Shown here piece after piece: positions 35,801-49,580 of a stretch of 64,000 nucleotides of DNA (its first letter is position 1; every line of letters starts with the position of its first letter). Source of the DNA: Monocercomonoides exilis (lineage: Eukaryota; Preaxostyla; Oxymonadida; Polymastigidae); NCBI GenBank assembly GCA_001643675.2, contig LSRY02000006.1, positions 1,924,501-1,988,500 on the forward strand, read 5' to 3'. The translations under genes and the position numbers were made by a program. Under the pieces are notes generated by a model. That model had not been told where the DNA came from and searched no databases. It was given only the letters and a program-made list of their open reading frames with translations.

Positions 35801-38800
35801 GTGCAGGCCACGGGTCGTACCAATCCATTGTGCAACAGTTGACAAGTGATGGGAACTGCCTCAGACGAGACCTAAACTCACGAGAAGACGGAGACATGCA
35901 CAGCACAACATGCAAGTTTGATCTTATTAACGAAGTAAAATGTTGCATAACATCATCTCTTCCCTGTCCTTTTCCTGCTTCTTTGGCAGATTGACGAAGG
36001 TTATCAACTATCTGGTCAATTTCATCTGGTGCCCAGATATTTGGTATATCTCCCACATTCAGCAAGTTGTTGATGTCCTCCAAAAACGACTCTTTAACAA
36101 GTTGATTATCTGACAGATAAAGCACACATTGCTGAGCCTTTTCTCCTGAAATTCTCAATGAGCGCTTCAAATCCTCTCTAAACTCAGCCTGCCCGTAATT
36201 CTTACTGACCTCCACAGTCTCAAACTTACAGCCAGCAATGTGCGTTGCCAAGCGAATCAAAGACTGACGCCCTGAACCTCCAAGTCCAACAACAAGTGCA
36301 TTTCCTCTTGGCATTCTGATAATACGAGAAATACGTGCAAGATGACGCACAGCATCATCGAACAATACCAAATTCATTCTGCGAAGATTTGAAAGGTTGT
36401 AATCTTCCAAATGATCATTGAGAATGCCAGACAGTTTTGTATTGAGCTCTGTCTCGTGATAAATACGCGGCTGGCCAGGCCGTTCTGGGAAATCAGTAAA
36501 CACAATGGAAGATGGATTGCTAACACTCACACATTCCTCCAGTGGCTGTTCTGGTTCTGTGAAGTGATTCAGCACGACTTCATTCATCACTTCATCAAAT
36601 GCAGTTCTGTCCGTATTGTCTATCAGACGGTCGCGGAACACTCTGCAGCCTTCATGCACCCACAATCTGACAAGACTCTCAGAGGAAGCAAAACACACAG
36701 GAGAGGCATGCAACACACCAGACACAAGAGAAGAAGCATCACGAAGGTTGAATGTATAGTGACTTCTGGATGGGGTAGGCAAGAATGTTGAGGATACCTT
36801 TGAATAAAGAGCAACAGTAGCTTCAACAAGTGGTAAAGCAAGCTGCTGCACAATTTGTGAAAGTGCTGGCTTCTGGTTTGACAGAAATCCACTTGTGATT
36901 GCTGAAAAGATGGAAGTCATTGCAATCTTTCCGACATGAGGCATTCCGATCGTGTGGAACCTGCGAGTGAGACGTTGTGTCATTTCATTCCTTCCTCCAC
37001 CTGGTGGGCCACAAGCAGCAATAAACATCGTATCTGCAAGATGAATGAACGTAAGCTTCTTTCGATCATACATTCCGTTTTGGTCAATACACTGTCTTAG
37101 AAGTTCAATAGGTGGTTGGGCAAAGTACACTTCGGGAGTTGGAGTGTTCAAGTCATCCACAAACACGATACCTTGCTTTCCGACTGGGGGGCCAATGAGA
37201 TTTGAACGCCGATGGGTCAGTCTTCCTTCCAACACTTCTTGTGTTCCTTTGGCTTTTGTTTGAGCGCTGAAGTTAACCTGGAACGACAATGATCTCTCTT
37301 GAATATCAGGCAAATGGAGAAAGTCATTAACAACAATTGTTTTTCCTGTTCCTGTTCCTCCTGTTACAAGAACATTCATCTTTGCTTTAACCAGCAGATC
37401 CAACAGTGTTGTTGTTGCAACTGTATCTGTTGTCTGAACAACAATCTCTTCATAAGGTTGATTTGGATTGTACACAAACTGTGGAACTCTCTGCGACCAC
37501 TTTTCCCATGTTCCCGTTGAATCATTTACTGCAACATCAAATACGCCGACACCTCTTGGGAAGGTGATCCCAACAAGAATCGCCATAAACTGTTCAGACG
37601 TCATGAACTCAGCTGCTGCACGTTGCTTCTGCCTGCTCTTGGATCGACGTTCTGTCGATGCTGACGATGCAGATCCAGGAGCTTCAGAATAATCTCCACT
37701 TTCATAAGCAAGCCCATCATAGCTTCTTCCTTCATCTTCTTCATCTGAATCACTTCCTCCAAAGTTCAATGTGATTAATCCTAATAGAAAGTCATTGAAC
37801 TTTGGTTTGCTTTGGTCATCAAGAGAAGATCCGAATGTCCAAATTAAACAAAATACGAATTGCTTGCATGCCATGTTGAATGGATATTGATCGTCATAAA
37901 ACTTCTTATCAAACAACGTTGAGCCAGGTGCAGGCGGATAAAGCATGTGAGTTGGTGGAGGCTTCCCGACAACAAGTTGTTCTTGCGGTTGACCCGCTCC
38001 ACTTCCTGATGCATCTTGATTTTGCCCTTGAATAGAATCTCTCAAGTCATGTTGTGCGTTCTGTGCAGCTCCAGATGGAGTCGCAGAACCACTCTGAGAT
38101 TGCTTTGATACTTTCTTGCGTTTTCTTCCGCCTCCTCCAGCACTTCCACTGGCCAAGTTAGCCTGCGAGCCAACAGGAGCCTGCTTTGAAGGATGGGCAT
38201 TTGCATACATTTCAGCAAGTGAAGTGAAAAGATTGAGGAGAGATGAGACAAGTGTGGCTGAAGTGTTTGGAATGAACTCGCTCAGACTTGGTCCTCCAGT
38301 TCCGCTGGCTGAAGCAGCAGTAGATGAAGAGCCTGCTGTGAATTCTGATTTTCTGAGGAACTTCAAAGTTGGCTCGATAAGGAACGTGATGGCACTCTGA
38401 GTGAACTGTTCAAGATGAGGAAACGCCCGCGTGAATTGCTGTGCCCACGACTCTGCCATCTGCCTCCAGCCCATTTGCTGTCTTTCCAAGTAAATCATAC
38501 CACATCTGGAAACTGTGGCAGGTGATGCCACACGCAGATCAGCCACTTCAAACAGCATTGTCATGTTGTTGGTAAGCTTGATACGATCTCCATTTGACAA
38601 GCACAGGATTTTGTTATCATCAAGCACAGAGTTCATTGATTCAATCCAGATGGCATCGACTGGTCCATCAAATATCAGAATTTCACGAGGAATAGGCGGC
38701 TGAGGCTGGCCAGTCGCAGCAAGTGCCTGTGCCTGCTCGGCAATGCTGCTCTTTGAACGCTCAATCATTTCTTTGACATAATACGGAACCAACCCATCGA

Positions 38801-41800
38801 ACCATTCTCTGGTAACTTCATTGAATTGCCCGTACAACTCACCCATTGTAACTGCCTTTGGATTCAAGGTTGTGGTTTTTATCAGTCCGAAGCCAACAGG
38901 AATTTGCCCGTTCTGTGCCATGTCGTAAAGATCGCTCATAGCATTGCACAAAGCTCGCAAGCATGTCGTCTTTCCAACACCTGTTTCTCCAACAAGCATC
39001 ACGCCATGCCGAACCTCCATGGTTTCGTAGAGTTGAATAGATTTCAGCATAAATTGAGGAGCTGGCTGCAATCCTTGAACAACAAGAGAATTTTTCAGTG
39101 ATTGCTGAAGTGATGCATGCTCAATAGGTGGAATTGTAACACCCGGAAACAGATCCTTAATGATATTCATAAACAGAGGAACATCCTCTGAAAGGAATTT
39201 TGGTGTGTTCGTGTCTCGAAGCGCACGAATAAGCACAATATCTTCGCTCAATGTGTCGTACTTTCTCTTCAATGAACCAGCCATCACAAGAACAGATTTC
39301 ACAGCTCTCATACCAAAATCGTAATGATCTTGTTGTGACAGCTGCTCTGAAGAAAGTTTGTACAGTTGTGTCATTTTAGATGCCAAGTCTTTGGCAGTCT
39401 GGAATCCTTCAGAGAAAAGCATAATTTCAGCAATAAGCGCATAATCAGGGATCATCATAGCCACAGGGCGGAACAGTGCTTTGAGGTTATCAGGAAGCTC
39501 TGTTCTTCCTGCATATCCAGGATTCATTGTGATGAAGAAGCCACAGTTTGGATTGAGTTTGATGTTGTTCCCTTCAAACTCGAAGAATGAAACACGCGAT
39601 CTCACAGCATCCAAGATAGTTAACAGCTGCTGTGCAATGACAGACAACACCTCAATATCAATTCGATTGAATTCATCAAAGCAAGCCCATGCACCAGCTT
39701 GAACAAGACCCGAGAAGAATCTGCCCATTGTCCCCACATCAAGCTGATCTGAGCAATTGAATACAACACATTGTCTGGCCAATGCCTTTGCCAAATCTTT
39801 TGTTGTTTCCGTCTTTCCTGTTCCAGCAGGGCCAGCAGGATTGCCTCCAAGATGAAGATGCAGCGAAAGGGTGAGAGTTATGTAGCATCGATCAGTCAAA
39901 GGTGTGATTACAAGACGAGGTGAGTTGCCCAAATACTCGTAGCCATAAATGAATGACGTTGATGTCTGCTTCACAATGCACTCATTCTGTTCTGTATCCC
40001 ATTCATATCGAAGATTCTTGATCCAGTCAAATTCTTCTGGAGAGCTTGTCTTTTGTTTCACCATTTCAGCAACAATATCACGTGCATGTACATCCACCAC
40101 AATCAAAGTGTTAACTGTTGCTCTTTGAAGAGGCTCCAGATTTCCTCTCACAAGATTCACAGAGTCCGATAAATCCTTCTTGTTTTTCTCCAAAAACTCT
40201 TCCATTGCATTCGGATTTGCTCCTGTTGCTATCTGATCCAGCGCCTCCATTGCGCCTGCTGTCCACATAATTTGATCCACAGCAAGAATAGCTTGCGCTG
40301 GGAATCTGAAGACCCACTCAGTACGCTCCATTTCGTGGAATCCTTGGAGAGCAAGGCGGATCTGATCCTTGACAGTCGTCCTCATCACTGCCTCGAAGTT
40401 GAGAAGCCATGTTTCGACAGGCATTCGCGTAGAAACAGGATCTGTGAGCTCAACCATTTCATTCTCAATAGACACCATCGTTGTTACGAAATCAGGGCGG
40501 TTGCGTTCTCCTTGAGGAGACTGACTTTGCCCAGGAACAGGTGTGCTGGAAGGAGAAGGCGATATGCTTTCACTTTCTTTGCCTTCTGCTGCTTCTTTCA
40601 AAGCTTGTTCTGAAATGAACATCAGACTGTTGATAGAGTCGAAGCATTTGCTCATAAATGGCTGAACAGCACGAGCATCTGCTGTTTGTGCAAGAATCTG
40701 CAGCAACTCGTCATTTGACAAGAAATAGAAACGCGGGAATTTGACACGCTTTGTTTCGAGATAGTCTTCCAGACGCTTTTGTACTTCATCCAGCATCTTG
40801 TTATTCTTTTGCATTATCTCAATGATACTCGGAATTTCCAAGCAATCTGTGCACTTTGGATTGGCATGCGCCTGATTCATCACATCTTTCCATGATTTGT
40901 CAATTTCATCGAATTTTTCTGCTTCAGCAGGAAGTTGGCGTACAATATCAGGCTGTGAAAAGATAGCGCTTAAATACATCCACCCTCTTTGGCACTTGAC
41001 CCACTCATCCATCAACTCTTGAAGTGACTGGAGTTTCTTGTCCCATCCTTCGATTTCTGTTCGAATTCCAACAACAAAACGAGACGCGAGCATCGTCTGC
41101 AACAACGCCTGATGATCTTCCAATTGCTCTGTAATCTCGTCTATTGGACCCAATATGTAAGTTGAACCTGATTTGTGGTTCTTGATCTCAAATGCCATTG
41201 TATCCCAGATGGTCACAATCTTCTTAAGCTGCGATTCTAATGCATACTCTCCATTGGCAGTAGCAGAAATATCAAATATCTGATTCTTGTATTGAAGCAC
41301 ATTGAGTGAAAGGAACTGAGACAAGGTCATTCCTTGAGACCATTGCTTGCCCATCAATGAGAACAGCTTTTTCCAATGCCTTGGCTTCATTGCCTCAATA
41401 CACAATGCAGTCAGAATAGGTACAAATGGTTTGAACTCGTCAATAAGCTCTCTGAGATGCTTCACCACTTTGTCTTCTGGATCAGTTTTCTCCATCAGCC
41501 CAACCTCTCTTGTTGCGCTCTGCACAGTCAGCTCCACATTCTCTGCATCCAGCTCAGTCAGCGTGGTTCCTCTCCATTTGGCACTTTCAGTCAAAAAGTT
41601 CTGCAGCAGGCTCCACACGCCATGCCTGTGCTCAAAGCGGGACACACACCGCTGCACATTCGGATAGGGAATTTCATCAAGTTTGATGATAAGTCGATAG
41701 CTTTCCAACGTCTCCTGGCGTTCTTTGTAACCATTCACAATGTTCGATACAACATCCAATCTCTGCAGTGCTGCCTGTGGATCTCCTGTCTCATCCACAA

Positions 41801-44800
41801 GGATACCAGACCCAAGATCAGTGAATGTCTGCACTGTGTCTGATTCGAGTTTCGCTGCTTCTTTATGCAATGCACCAACCATTCTGTTGTGCTGTGCTTC
41901 TTTGTATTCCTGTGATTTTCCAAGTGTCTGCTGGAATTCAGTCTGAGAATCGTGTGTCTGAGACAATGCCATGATCTCTTCGAGAGAAAGCTTGATTCCT
42001 TGTTCTTCTGCAAGCACTTTCATCTCATCAAGCGCATTGACTTCTGTCTGAAGGCGCGAATGATGGTCGCCCATTGTGCTCAAAAGCACCACAAATTCAG
42101 TGTAATCACTCAGATTGTGTGGTAGATTCGCCATTTTGCTTGTCAATTCCTTGAATTCTCGTGTTGTGTTTGATGATATCTCTTCAAACAGCGCATGCAG
42201 ATGAGACTTGATCTGCTCGCTGCATTTTGCAGGGATGGGAGCAAGGAGCTGTTTCAGAGGCCGAGCATCCAATGTGAGGATGCCAGTGACACTTGAAATA
42301 TTAATCCTCATCACATCCGACATCCACTGCGACATCCTTCTCAGATCATTGCGCAGAACATTCACAGCCCGCACACGCTTCTGATAGTTGTCGAAGTCCC
42401 ACTTCAGTGAATACTCGAATATCCTTCCAAGAGGCATGAATCGTTCCAAGTACTTCTCTGCCTGGGCAAACGAGGTCTCCACAATCCGCTTCAGCTCCTG
42501 ACTGATTTCGTTGAACTGCTTGTCCGAGTTGATGATCGAGCGCAAATCCAAACCAGACGGAGCATTTTTCGGAAGCAGCGGGCGATGTGGTGTGATGTGC
42601 AGTGGCCGATCGACTGAACACATCAAATTGATGGCTTCGTCGATGGTTGTGTCGATCAACTCGAGCACTTCTTCTTTTGTGGGAGACAGTTTCATTTCGC
42701 ATCTGGTTAGTTTTATTTGATGTGTTGTTGCGTTTGCAAGTGAGCTGCTCGATGAAGATGCACTGGCTGAAGAATTTGCGCCAAGCCCAGCAGCTGTCCC
42801 TTTTCTTCCCCTCTTCCCTTTTCTTCCCTTTCCGCCTTTTCCTTTCTTTCCTTTATCCTTCCCTCTCTTTTTCTTCCTTTGGTCTCTTCTGGATGACAGC
42901 GAATTCAAAGATGTGACAGAAAGCCTCCTTTCTCTGGGATCACTTGAAGTATCATTTCCACGAGCAGCATCAGAGTCCCCTTGTCTGTCATCGGTATCAT
43001 CTCCATTTGTTTCTCTGTCGCTGCTGGCAGTGCGGCGTGTCGCATCACCAGAACTCAATCCTTCGTCGTCTTCATTGCTGTTCATAGGAGCTGTCTTGTT
43101 GTTAAAATATGACATTGCCTCCTGGACACTACCTTCGCTGTCTTCGTCATCTTCATTGTCTTCGTTGCCTTCATCACCTTCATCACCATCATCTCCTTCA
43201 TCGGCAGATCCACTTTCATTGCTGTCTTCATCACCATCCTCGTCATCTTCGTCATTTTCTATGTCGAATGGATCTAATTCCAGCTCACCATCATACATGT
43301 CTTCATCATCTTCTTCTTCCTCATCCTCTTCATCTGGATCTCTCTCTTTCTCCACAAACTGGAATGTGATCACAAAGACTGATCCTTTTGACTTTTGAAA
43401 TGCTTGGCAAACCGACAGCATCAGCTTTCCGCTTTGAATCATCGTTCTGAACATCATTTCCACACACAAATAGTCCAGCAGCCCAATAAACCGTCCCAGC
43501 ATCTGTTCTTGTTGCTTTGCTAGTCGTATGGCCTGCTGCTTTGCGATCTTTTCTCTCTTTTCTGCAGCCATTGACTTCGCCAGCGCCTGTGAGCGGATGA
43601 TCCCTGCCAACGCAGCGTCTGCCATGTCATCCTCAGTCATCTGCCCTTGATCAGGCGCATAAGCTCGTTGGAGGATGTCAGTCACCAGATGCGCAACTGT
43701 CTGTGCCATCCCTGCAGATGCTGCTGTTGTTGCCTCTTTTGTGGCTGCTCTGCACTGTCCTTGGTAGGATATGAACTCTGCTGGGTCAAACGCCTGCTTT
43801 CTCTCAATGTCGAGTTTGAATGGCGGAGTGTCAACAACTTTGCGATACAGCGCGCCAAGAGACATCAGAGCAGAGCAGAAGCAGTTGTGTGCAAAGAACA
43901 GCTGAGACTCAATTGTTGCGCGATGATTACAATAAATCTGGTAGCGTACTTCGCGACGCCACGTGAAGAACGACTTGACCAGACGGAAGTTGCGGAAGAA
44001 AGTGAGCTTTCGAATGGCTGAATAGAAAGTGGATTCTTGCACAAAGCGAGATATAGTCATCGCTTCACACGTTTCTCCATCATCTGTATTCAAACTATCA
44101 GTTGAGCTTCCCTTTTCGCTCTTTGAAGAAGTTGTTTTTTCTCCGTTTGCACCAACACTCACAGGAGCACGAATAATCACTCCGTTTGGAGCCACACGCA
44201 CCGTGCCTGGTCTGACAGTTGCGTCTCTTGTGGTGGCTGATTTGTCACGCACTGTGCCAAGCACACCTCCAGCTGCCACTGTTGCTGATGCAGCAGCCAT
44301 CGCCTCTTCTCTCTGCCTTCGCTGCTCCTCTTGCTGCGCAACCTGCATTCGAACTTTCCTCGACGGCATCACATGTACAACACCCGACACAGAGAAGATG
44401 TAGTATTCAGGGTCAACTTCTTCTCGTGGCACCACAATCAAATCATATGGGTTGATGTCTTCATCTCTGCTTTTTCCTCTCTTGTTGATGTTCATATACA
44501 CAAACTTCAGCGGATCCGCTTTTCCAGACCCAGCAAAGTACGTCAGCACATCTTGAACGGTGCGAAGTGTGCTTGCTGCCTGGGCATCCGGAGTAGGCTG
44601 AAGATGCACTGATGCCGTGCGAGGTGCCAGCGAAGCAGCAACAGACGAAACAGCAAAGCTGCTGCCTGCTGTTGCAGTCCTGCCAGCTGCGGCAGCTGTA
44701 TTTATGCGAGAATACTGTGGCTGCGACGACTGGCTGAACTGATCTTTGGGCATTCCACGGACAGACACAGCTGTTCCGTTCCCTCTTTTCGAGTCATAGT

Positions 44801-46818
44801 TAGATCTGTTCATAGTCTGCGATGCCTCAGAAGAAGCAGACTGAAGAGGCCTGTTCATCGTGCTGCTAGGTGTGCCAATGGAGCGGGCGCTGTTTGGTGA
44901 GAAACTGGACATTCCGCCAGTGCTGTTATAACTTCTGATGCGCCGATGAGAAGACGATGCAGTGGAAGGAGGAACGGTGACGGGAGGTGGAAATGAAGGA
45001 AGTGATGCAATTGTCCTTTCAGCAAGACCAGTTGTAGTGAAGGGCTCCAAGTGGAGACGAGAAGCACCAGATTGCTTCACTCCTTGCGCTGCAGCTGCAG
45101 CTGGCTGAGATGTCGCAGATGTATACGAAGGAGACAATGAGCGGTGAGTGCGCTGAGAAGAAGCAGCTGTCATTGAAGGGCGAGAGGGAGTGAAGACACC
45201 TGGTCTGACAACAGACTGCCGAGATCCAGAAGGTCGAACGTTGAGATGCGATGGAAGTGTAAGTCTCTTTCGCTGAGCAGCCGAGCGTCCGCGCTCGTTC
45301 AATGTGCCTCCTTCGAATCCTCTGCTCACTGTTCTCCCAGAGACATTATTCGACTCATAATTCTCTCCTCCTTGATCGAACTCTACAATCGGCTGCAATC
45401 CTGCACGTCCGACTGTGCCATCAAGTCCTAATGCACTTGGGCTTCCTCCCTCCACAACCTCTCCTTCGATAATGCCTCCCACTCCGAACTCTCCTCCCTC
45501 GTTTTCCTCATCTTCATCGTCGTCGACAAGAATAGTCATTCCCGAACGCTGCTGATGCCTCGTCTGTGAGAAGTGCATCAATCCTTCTGGATGCGACTTC
45601 TGCCACTTTCCACCTGCAGAACCTTTTATCATTCCAGCCTTCACTGGAAGCGCATACGGATCGAGCTGTGTCTCGTCAAATGAGATGAGTGATTTGATCT
45701 CTTCCGACTTAACACACGTTGAAGGTGCTCCTGCTCCTGTGCTTTGGGTTCGTCCGTCAGCTGTAAAAGCGCACAATCAAAAATTGACAAACAAAATAAA
45801 AGTTCCAATAAAATGAGTAATAATTACAAAAGATGCACATTCACACCTCCTACGCCAGGCCTTGATGGAACGGTTACTCGCCCACCAAATGCTATTCCCA
45901 TTGAGCCAGCAGATCCCAACCTCTTAGGAACACTTGGCTGAGGCACACTATTGTCTAATTTGCTCAAATTAAAACCTCCACCCGAAGAAGGAGATGATGA
46001 CTGGTGAAATGAACGCGAAATGGTAGATGAAGTTGCGGGATGTGAAGATGCACTTGAGGAAGGAGATGAAGGTGTCACAGATTCGACAAGCGCAGAGGGA
46101 GATGAGGTAGCTTTCATGCGATCACTCATCGCAGTACCTGGTTTTGAGTTGGCTATTTGAAGTGGACTCAAAATTTTGGGCTTTGATGCTCCTGCAGCTG
46201 GAGGTGGTACCATTGGCATTCTACTGAATGGAACTTGTGGTTGACGCGTTTCTCTCAAGCCTTTTTGAGGATATGAACTCATCTGATTGGAAGGAGAAGG
46301 AGCACGACCAACATGCGAAATGTTCGAAGAAACTCGTTGCTGACCAAAAGAAGGCGATGAACGTCTAATTGGTGGAAGACCATTTGACGATGAAGCTGGG
46401 CCCACTTCAGGGAAAAGTCGTTGTAGAATTGACGAAAGATTCAAATGCCTTGTAGCTTGATTCTTTGAAAGTAAATTATGTGCTCTTTGCACTGTTTCAC
46501 GCATCTAAAATATTGTAATAAAAAACGAAATTATGAATAAATTGAAATATACGAAATAAATCATCTAAAATCAAACATCTATCGATATTCCTTCTGAAAA
46601 ATAACCAGCCGGTATTTTTGATAATACATCTCTTAAAATTGTCCATCCTTCAACAGAATTTTCTCGAATCGCCTCAGTTATAAGTGCATGAATTTTCTTT
46701 TTTAATCAATAAAAAAGTATCATAAACAACATTTCACCATTCAAATAAACATCATCAATTATGCAAAAAAGCTAAAAAATAGGAAAAAAATTAAGAAGCA
46801 AACAGCTTCTTGATCCAT
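29814..46818 (-). CDS. DNAH: Axonemal dynein heavy chain, single-headed inner-arm type, 4 exons, about 5579 aa
   Basis: This is a microtubule motor of the flagellar axoneme. Exons: 46804-46818, 46577-46696, 45847-46504 and the 16-kb exon 29814-45760; introns GTTTGC, GTTTGA and GTGTGA keep the frame. P-loops are present for AAA1 (GPAGTGKTETTKD, about 39830), AAA2 (GETGVGKTT, about 38985), AAA3 (GGTGTGKT, about 37350) and AAA4 (GLGGSGRQS, about 36285). AAA1 also has CFDEFNRI. The stalk coiled coil and microtubule-binding tip lie near 34700-35600. The end (WIRSGVAMLCTLSE) resembles the DNAH1/3/7/12 group. Oddities: a Ser/Pro-rich N-terminal extension (about 44350-46500), a highly acidic block (about 43130-43340) next to a Gly-Lys-rich block (about 42790-42890), and an acidic insert of about 100 residues (31380-31670) after AAA6. 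These make it about 1000 residues longer than usual for the group. The 5' exons are predicted from splice signals. Confidence 0.93.
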
Positions 46819-46888
46819 GCTGAGGAGATCTAGGCTCTTCAACCGTTTTCAAAATGGACGAATGATAAATTATATGTCAAAAATGATC

Positions 46889-46951
<63 letters not shown>

Positions 46952-47160
46952 CGCGAAAGAAGAATTAAAATAACTTAGCGATTATTTATCCACGTAAAAA
47001 ACATGCATAAATAAGACACTCATGGCATTTATCTCTTGGAAAAATAATCTCTCTTTTAACGAAAAATACCAAAAAAAGTTAAAAAAAAAGAATACTGAGG
47101 TGTGAAAATATCATTTAGAGAAACAGATTGAAAGAGGAAGGTTTGCCGAAATTAACTCAA
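46819..47160. other. Intergenic region with 61-nt poly-T tract
   Basis: This stretch lies between the dynein start and the Rab gene stop, both on the minus strand. It contains an uninterrupted run of 61 T (46891-46951), followed by TCGCGAAAGAAG. On the sense strand of dynein this is a poly-A tract about 70 bp upstream of the start codon. No gene is seen. Confidence 0.6.
46891..46951. repeat. Poly-T homopolymer, 61 nt
   Basis: Uninterrupted T run in the 5' flank of the dynein gene. The exact length in the genome may differ from the assembly because such runs are hard to sequence. Confidence 0.9.
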
Positions 47161-48485
47161 CTAACAAGGACATTTGGACTTTCCATCTTCTTCAGTGCTA
47201 ATAAACATAAGACAAAAAATATTATTTATCACATTTATATTTAAAAATAATTCAAAGTTATATAAAGAATGTTTATGTAATAAAACAAAAGAAATGAAAT
47301 TGCGGAAACCTTTTTGACGTGTCGACTTTCTTTATTTTCGGTCGTGACCTCTCTTCATCCTCAAGTGTAGTGTATGCGGGATGAACATGCTCCTCTTCAT
47401 CTTCATCATCTCCTCGTAATGCGTCTCCTTCTTCGGTTCCTCCACTTCCTGCTCCCTTTGCATCAATTCCTGTTAATGATAAAATCGATCGCACCAATGT
47501 TCTGACAGCTTCGTCTATTTGTGCCAAAACAAGAACATTTTTCCAATGTAAAAAAAATTCCGAAAAACAGCAACAATTAACAATAACATTAATAAATACT
47601 TTAAATTTTTAACAATAATATTTCAAACCAATATTTTTATTTGTACGTGCTGATGTCTCCATCCACCCAACAAAGCCATTTTCTTCAACAAATCTATTTA
47701 AATATTCTCGATCTATTGATACTTCTGGAAGATCACACTGTAATCAAAACAACAGCATATTTCAAAATTCGAACAACATTTTTGCGATCGCAATAATAAA
47801 AAATAAACATTTATCACAATCCCAAACCTTATTTGCAAGAAGCATGAACGGGATAGAACGGCCATCAGCAAGAGATATTCTTGAATTTATATCTTCTTTC
47901 CATTTCAAAGAAGTTTCTAGTGTTTCTGGTCGAGCTAAATCAAATACTATCAGCGATGCTATTGCATGCTTATAATAGACAGAGGTCATATGTCCAAATC
48001 TAAAATTATCGTTCCGATAATTAAAATACTTTTTAAAAAAAGGCAAAAAACCGTTCATGTCCTGCAATATCCCACTTGAAAATAAAAAGCATCACAAATG
48101 CTATTTAGTATTATCAATAAAAAGAACAAACCAACTTTTAGAAAATAAAAAAGGAAATTTCAGAATGAAACATTTATCACAATAAATAAGCAAACCTGCA
48201 ATGAAATTGTAACACCATCACCCCAATCAATAGATTTTTCACAATAGTCAACACCAACTATTCAGTTATAAACAATAATAATCAAGGACTTTGCAACGAA
48301 ATAAATATTAAAGAATCAAACTTGTGAGCTTATAGTTTGTATTAAACACATTACTCACTTACGAAATAGTTAGAACACTACTAAAAATCTGAATCCAAAC
48401 CATATCTTTTGATCAAAGAAGTCTTCCCAACAGCATAATCTCCAACAACAAGCACTTTAAAAAGATACTGTGTGCGCTTCGACAT
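47161..48485 (-). CDS. Rab32-like small GTPase, 8 exons, 242 aa
   Basis: Exons 48401-48485, 48322-48357, 48196-48257, 48052-48074, 47828-47999, 47629-47737, 47310-47514 and 47161-47197 splice in frame. The GTPase motifs are GDYAVGKTS (G1), LTIGVDY (switch I), WDIAGHE (G3), ANKCDLP (G4) and ETSAR (G5). WDIAG in place of WDTAG, together with YYKHAIASLIVFDLARPETL and LKWKEDINSRI, is typical of Rab32/38, which direct traffic to lysosome-related organelles and mitochondria-associated membranes. The protein ends CPC, a double-cysteine geranylgeranylation motif that is only reached after the last intron. The usual catalytic Gln of switch II is His (AGHE). The third junction gives SLQWDIAG, one residue shorter than the usual LQLWDIAG, so that splice site is less certain. 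A variable acidic stretch precedes the C-terminus. Confidence 0.92.
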
Positions 48486-49580
48486 CACTTGCCACTTTCT
48501 AAAATATGTAAATGCGAAACGTTTTATTAAAATCATATTGGAAATAACGCAGAAATACCTTGATTGCCCCGAAAAAGTGCGTCAAAATGAGTGAGCTGAT
48601 CTGACCCTTAACTATGTAAATTTTTTATTCTTAATGTTGCAAAATGAATGCTTTAAATAATAAAACCACAATTTATCACAAACTTTTCCCGCAATTATGT
48701 AAAAAAAGTTGACATTTTTATGTTTAAAAAAATAAATTAGAAAAATTACAGAAATTTTTGAATGGAAAAAAATTCACGAAGCAAATTTCTTTATCTCACA
48801 TGTATTAAAACACTGCATTCTTTTGTGAAAAAATGGTATTTTTTCCAGAATCAATTTATGAGAATTACTAGTGATTTTTCCTTTGTACTTTTTTCGTTGT
48901 TAAACATATTTTTAAATTCTTCCGTTTTATTCGTCTTCAATTTTTTGCACTTTTTCTTTTTCGTATGTTTGAACTTTTCCATGAATTTATAATCAAAAAT
49001 AAAGATTTTTATTTTTGAAATTGGAATAAATATATAGGTTTGTTGTTTCATAAGAAATTGCCTCGTTACTTGCCTTCCATCAAAATTCTCATGTAAAGTG
49101 TTATTTGTCTGATTAAACATTTCTTTTTATTGTATGTTTTCAACTCCTTCTTTTTTCAATAATTATTTCTATGTGCGGGTAATTATTTTTGAAATCATAC
49201 ATTTTCAATCAAAAATTTCGAACGGAGAAATACACTTGAATTTCAATATAAAAACACCGAAAAATGAAAAAGCTTGAAAAAGACATCTTCATTTTAAAAT
49301 GAGCTAAACCATTTGTTTTTTAAACAGTATTGATAAAATTTCAATTTGAATACAAAAATTCTTCATGAAGACATACAATTGTTGAAATTGCATTACCCCG
49401 GAAAAAGTTATAATTTCAAAAATAATCACCCATGTTTTTAAAGATTGAATATTAATGAAGTTGAATTTTTCTCAGTTTTCACTTCGATTTCAAGGATATA
49501 AACAAATATCATTTTCCTTTTTTGACAATTGATGTTGATGTTTAATTGCAAGTATTTTGATTGCTCATTATCGAATGAAT

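Noticed and set aside
45761-45776. Dynein start at 45776
   Set aside because: The first codon there is not ATG and the bases lie inside a well-formed intron. Upstream exons to 46818 keep the frame and supply an ATG.
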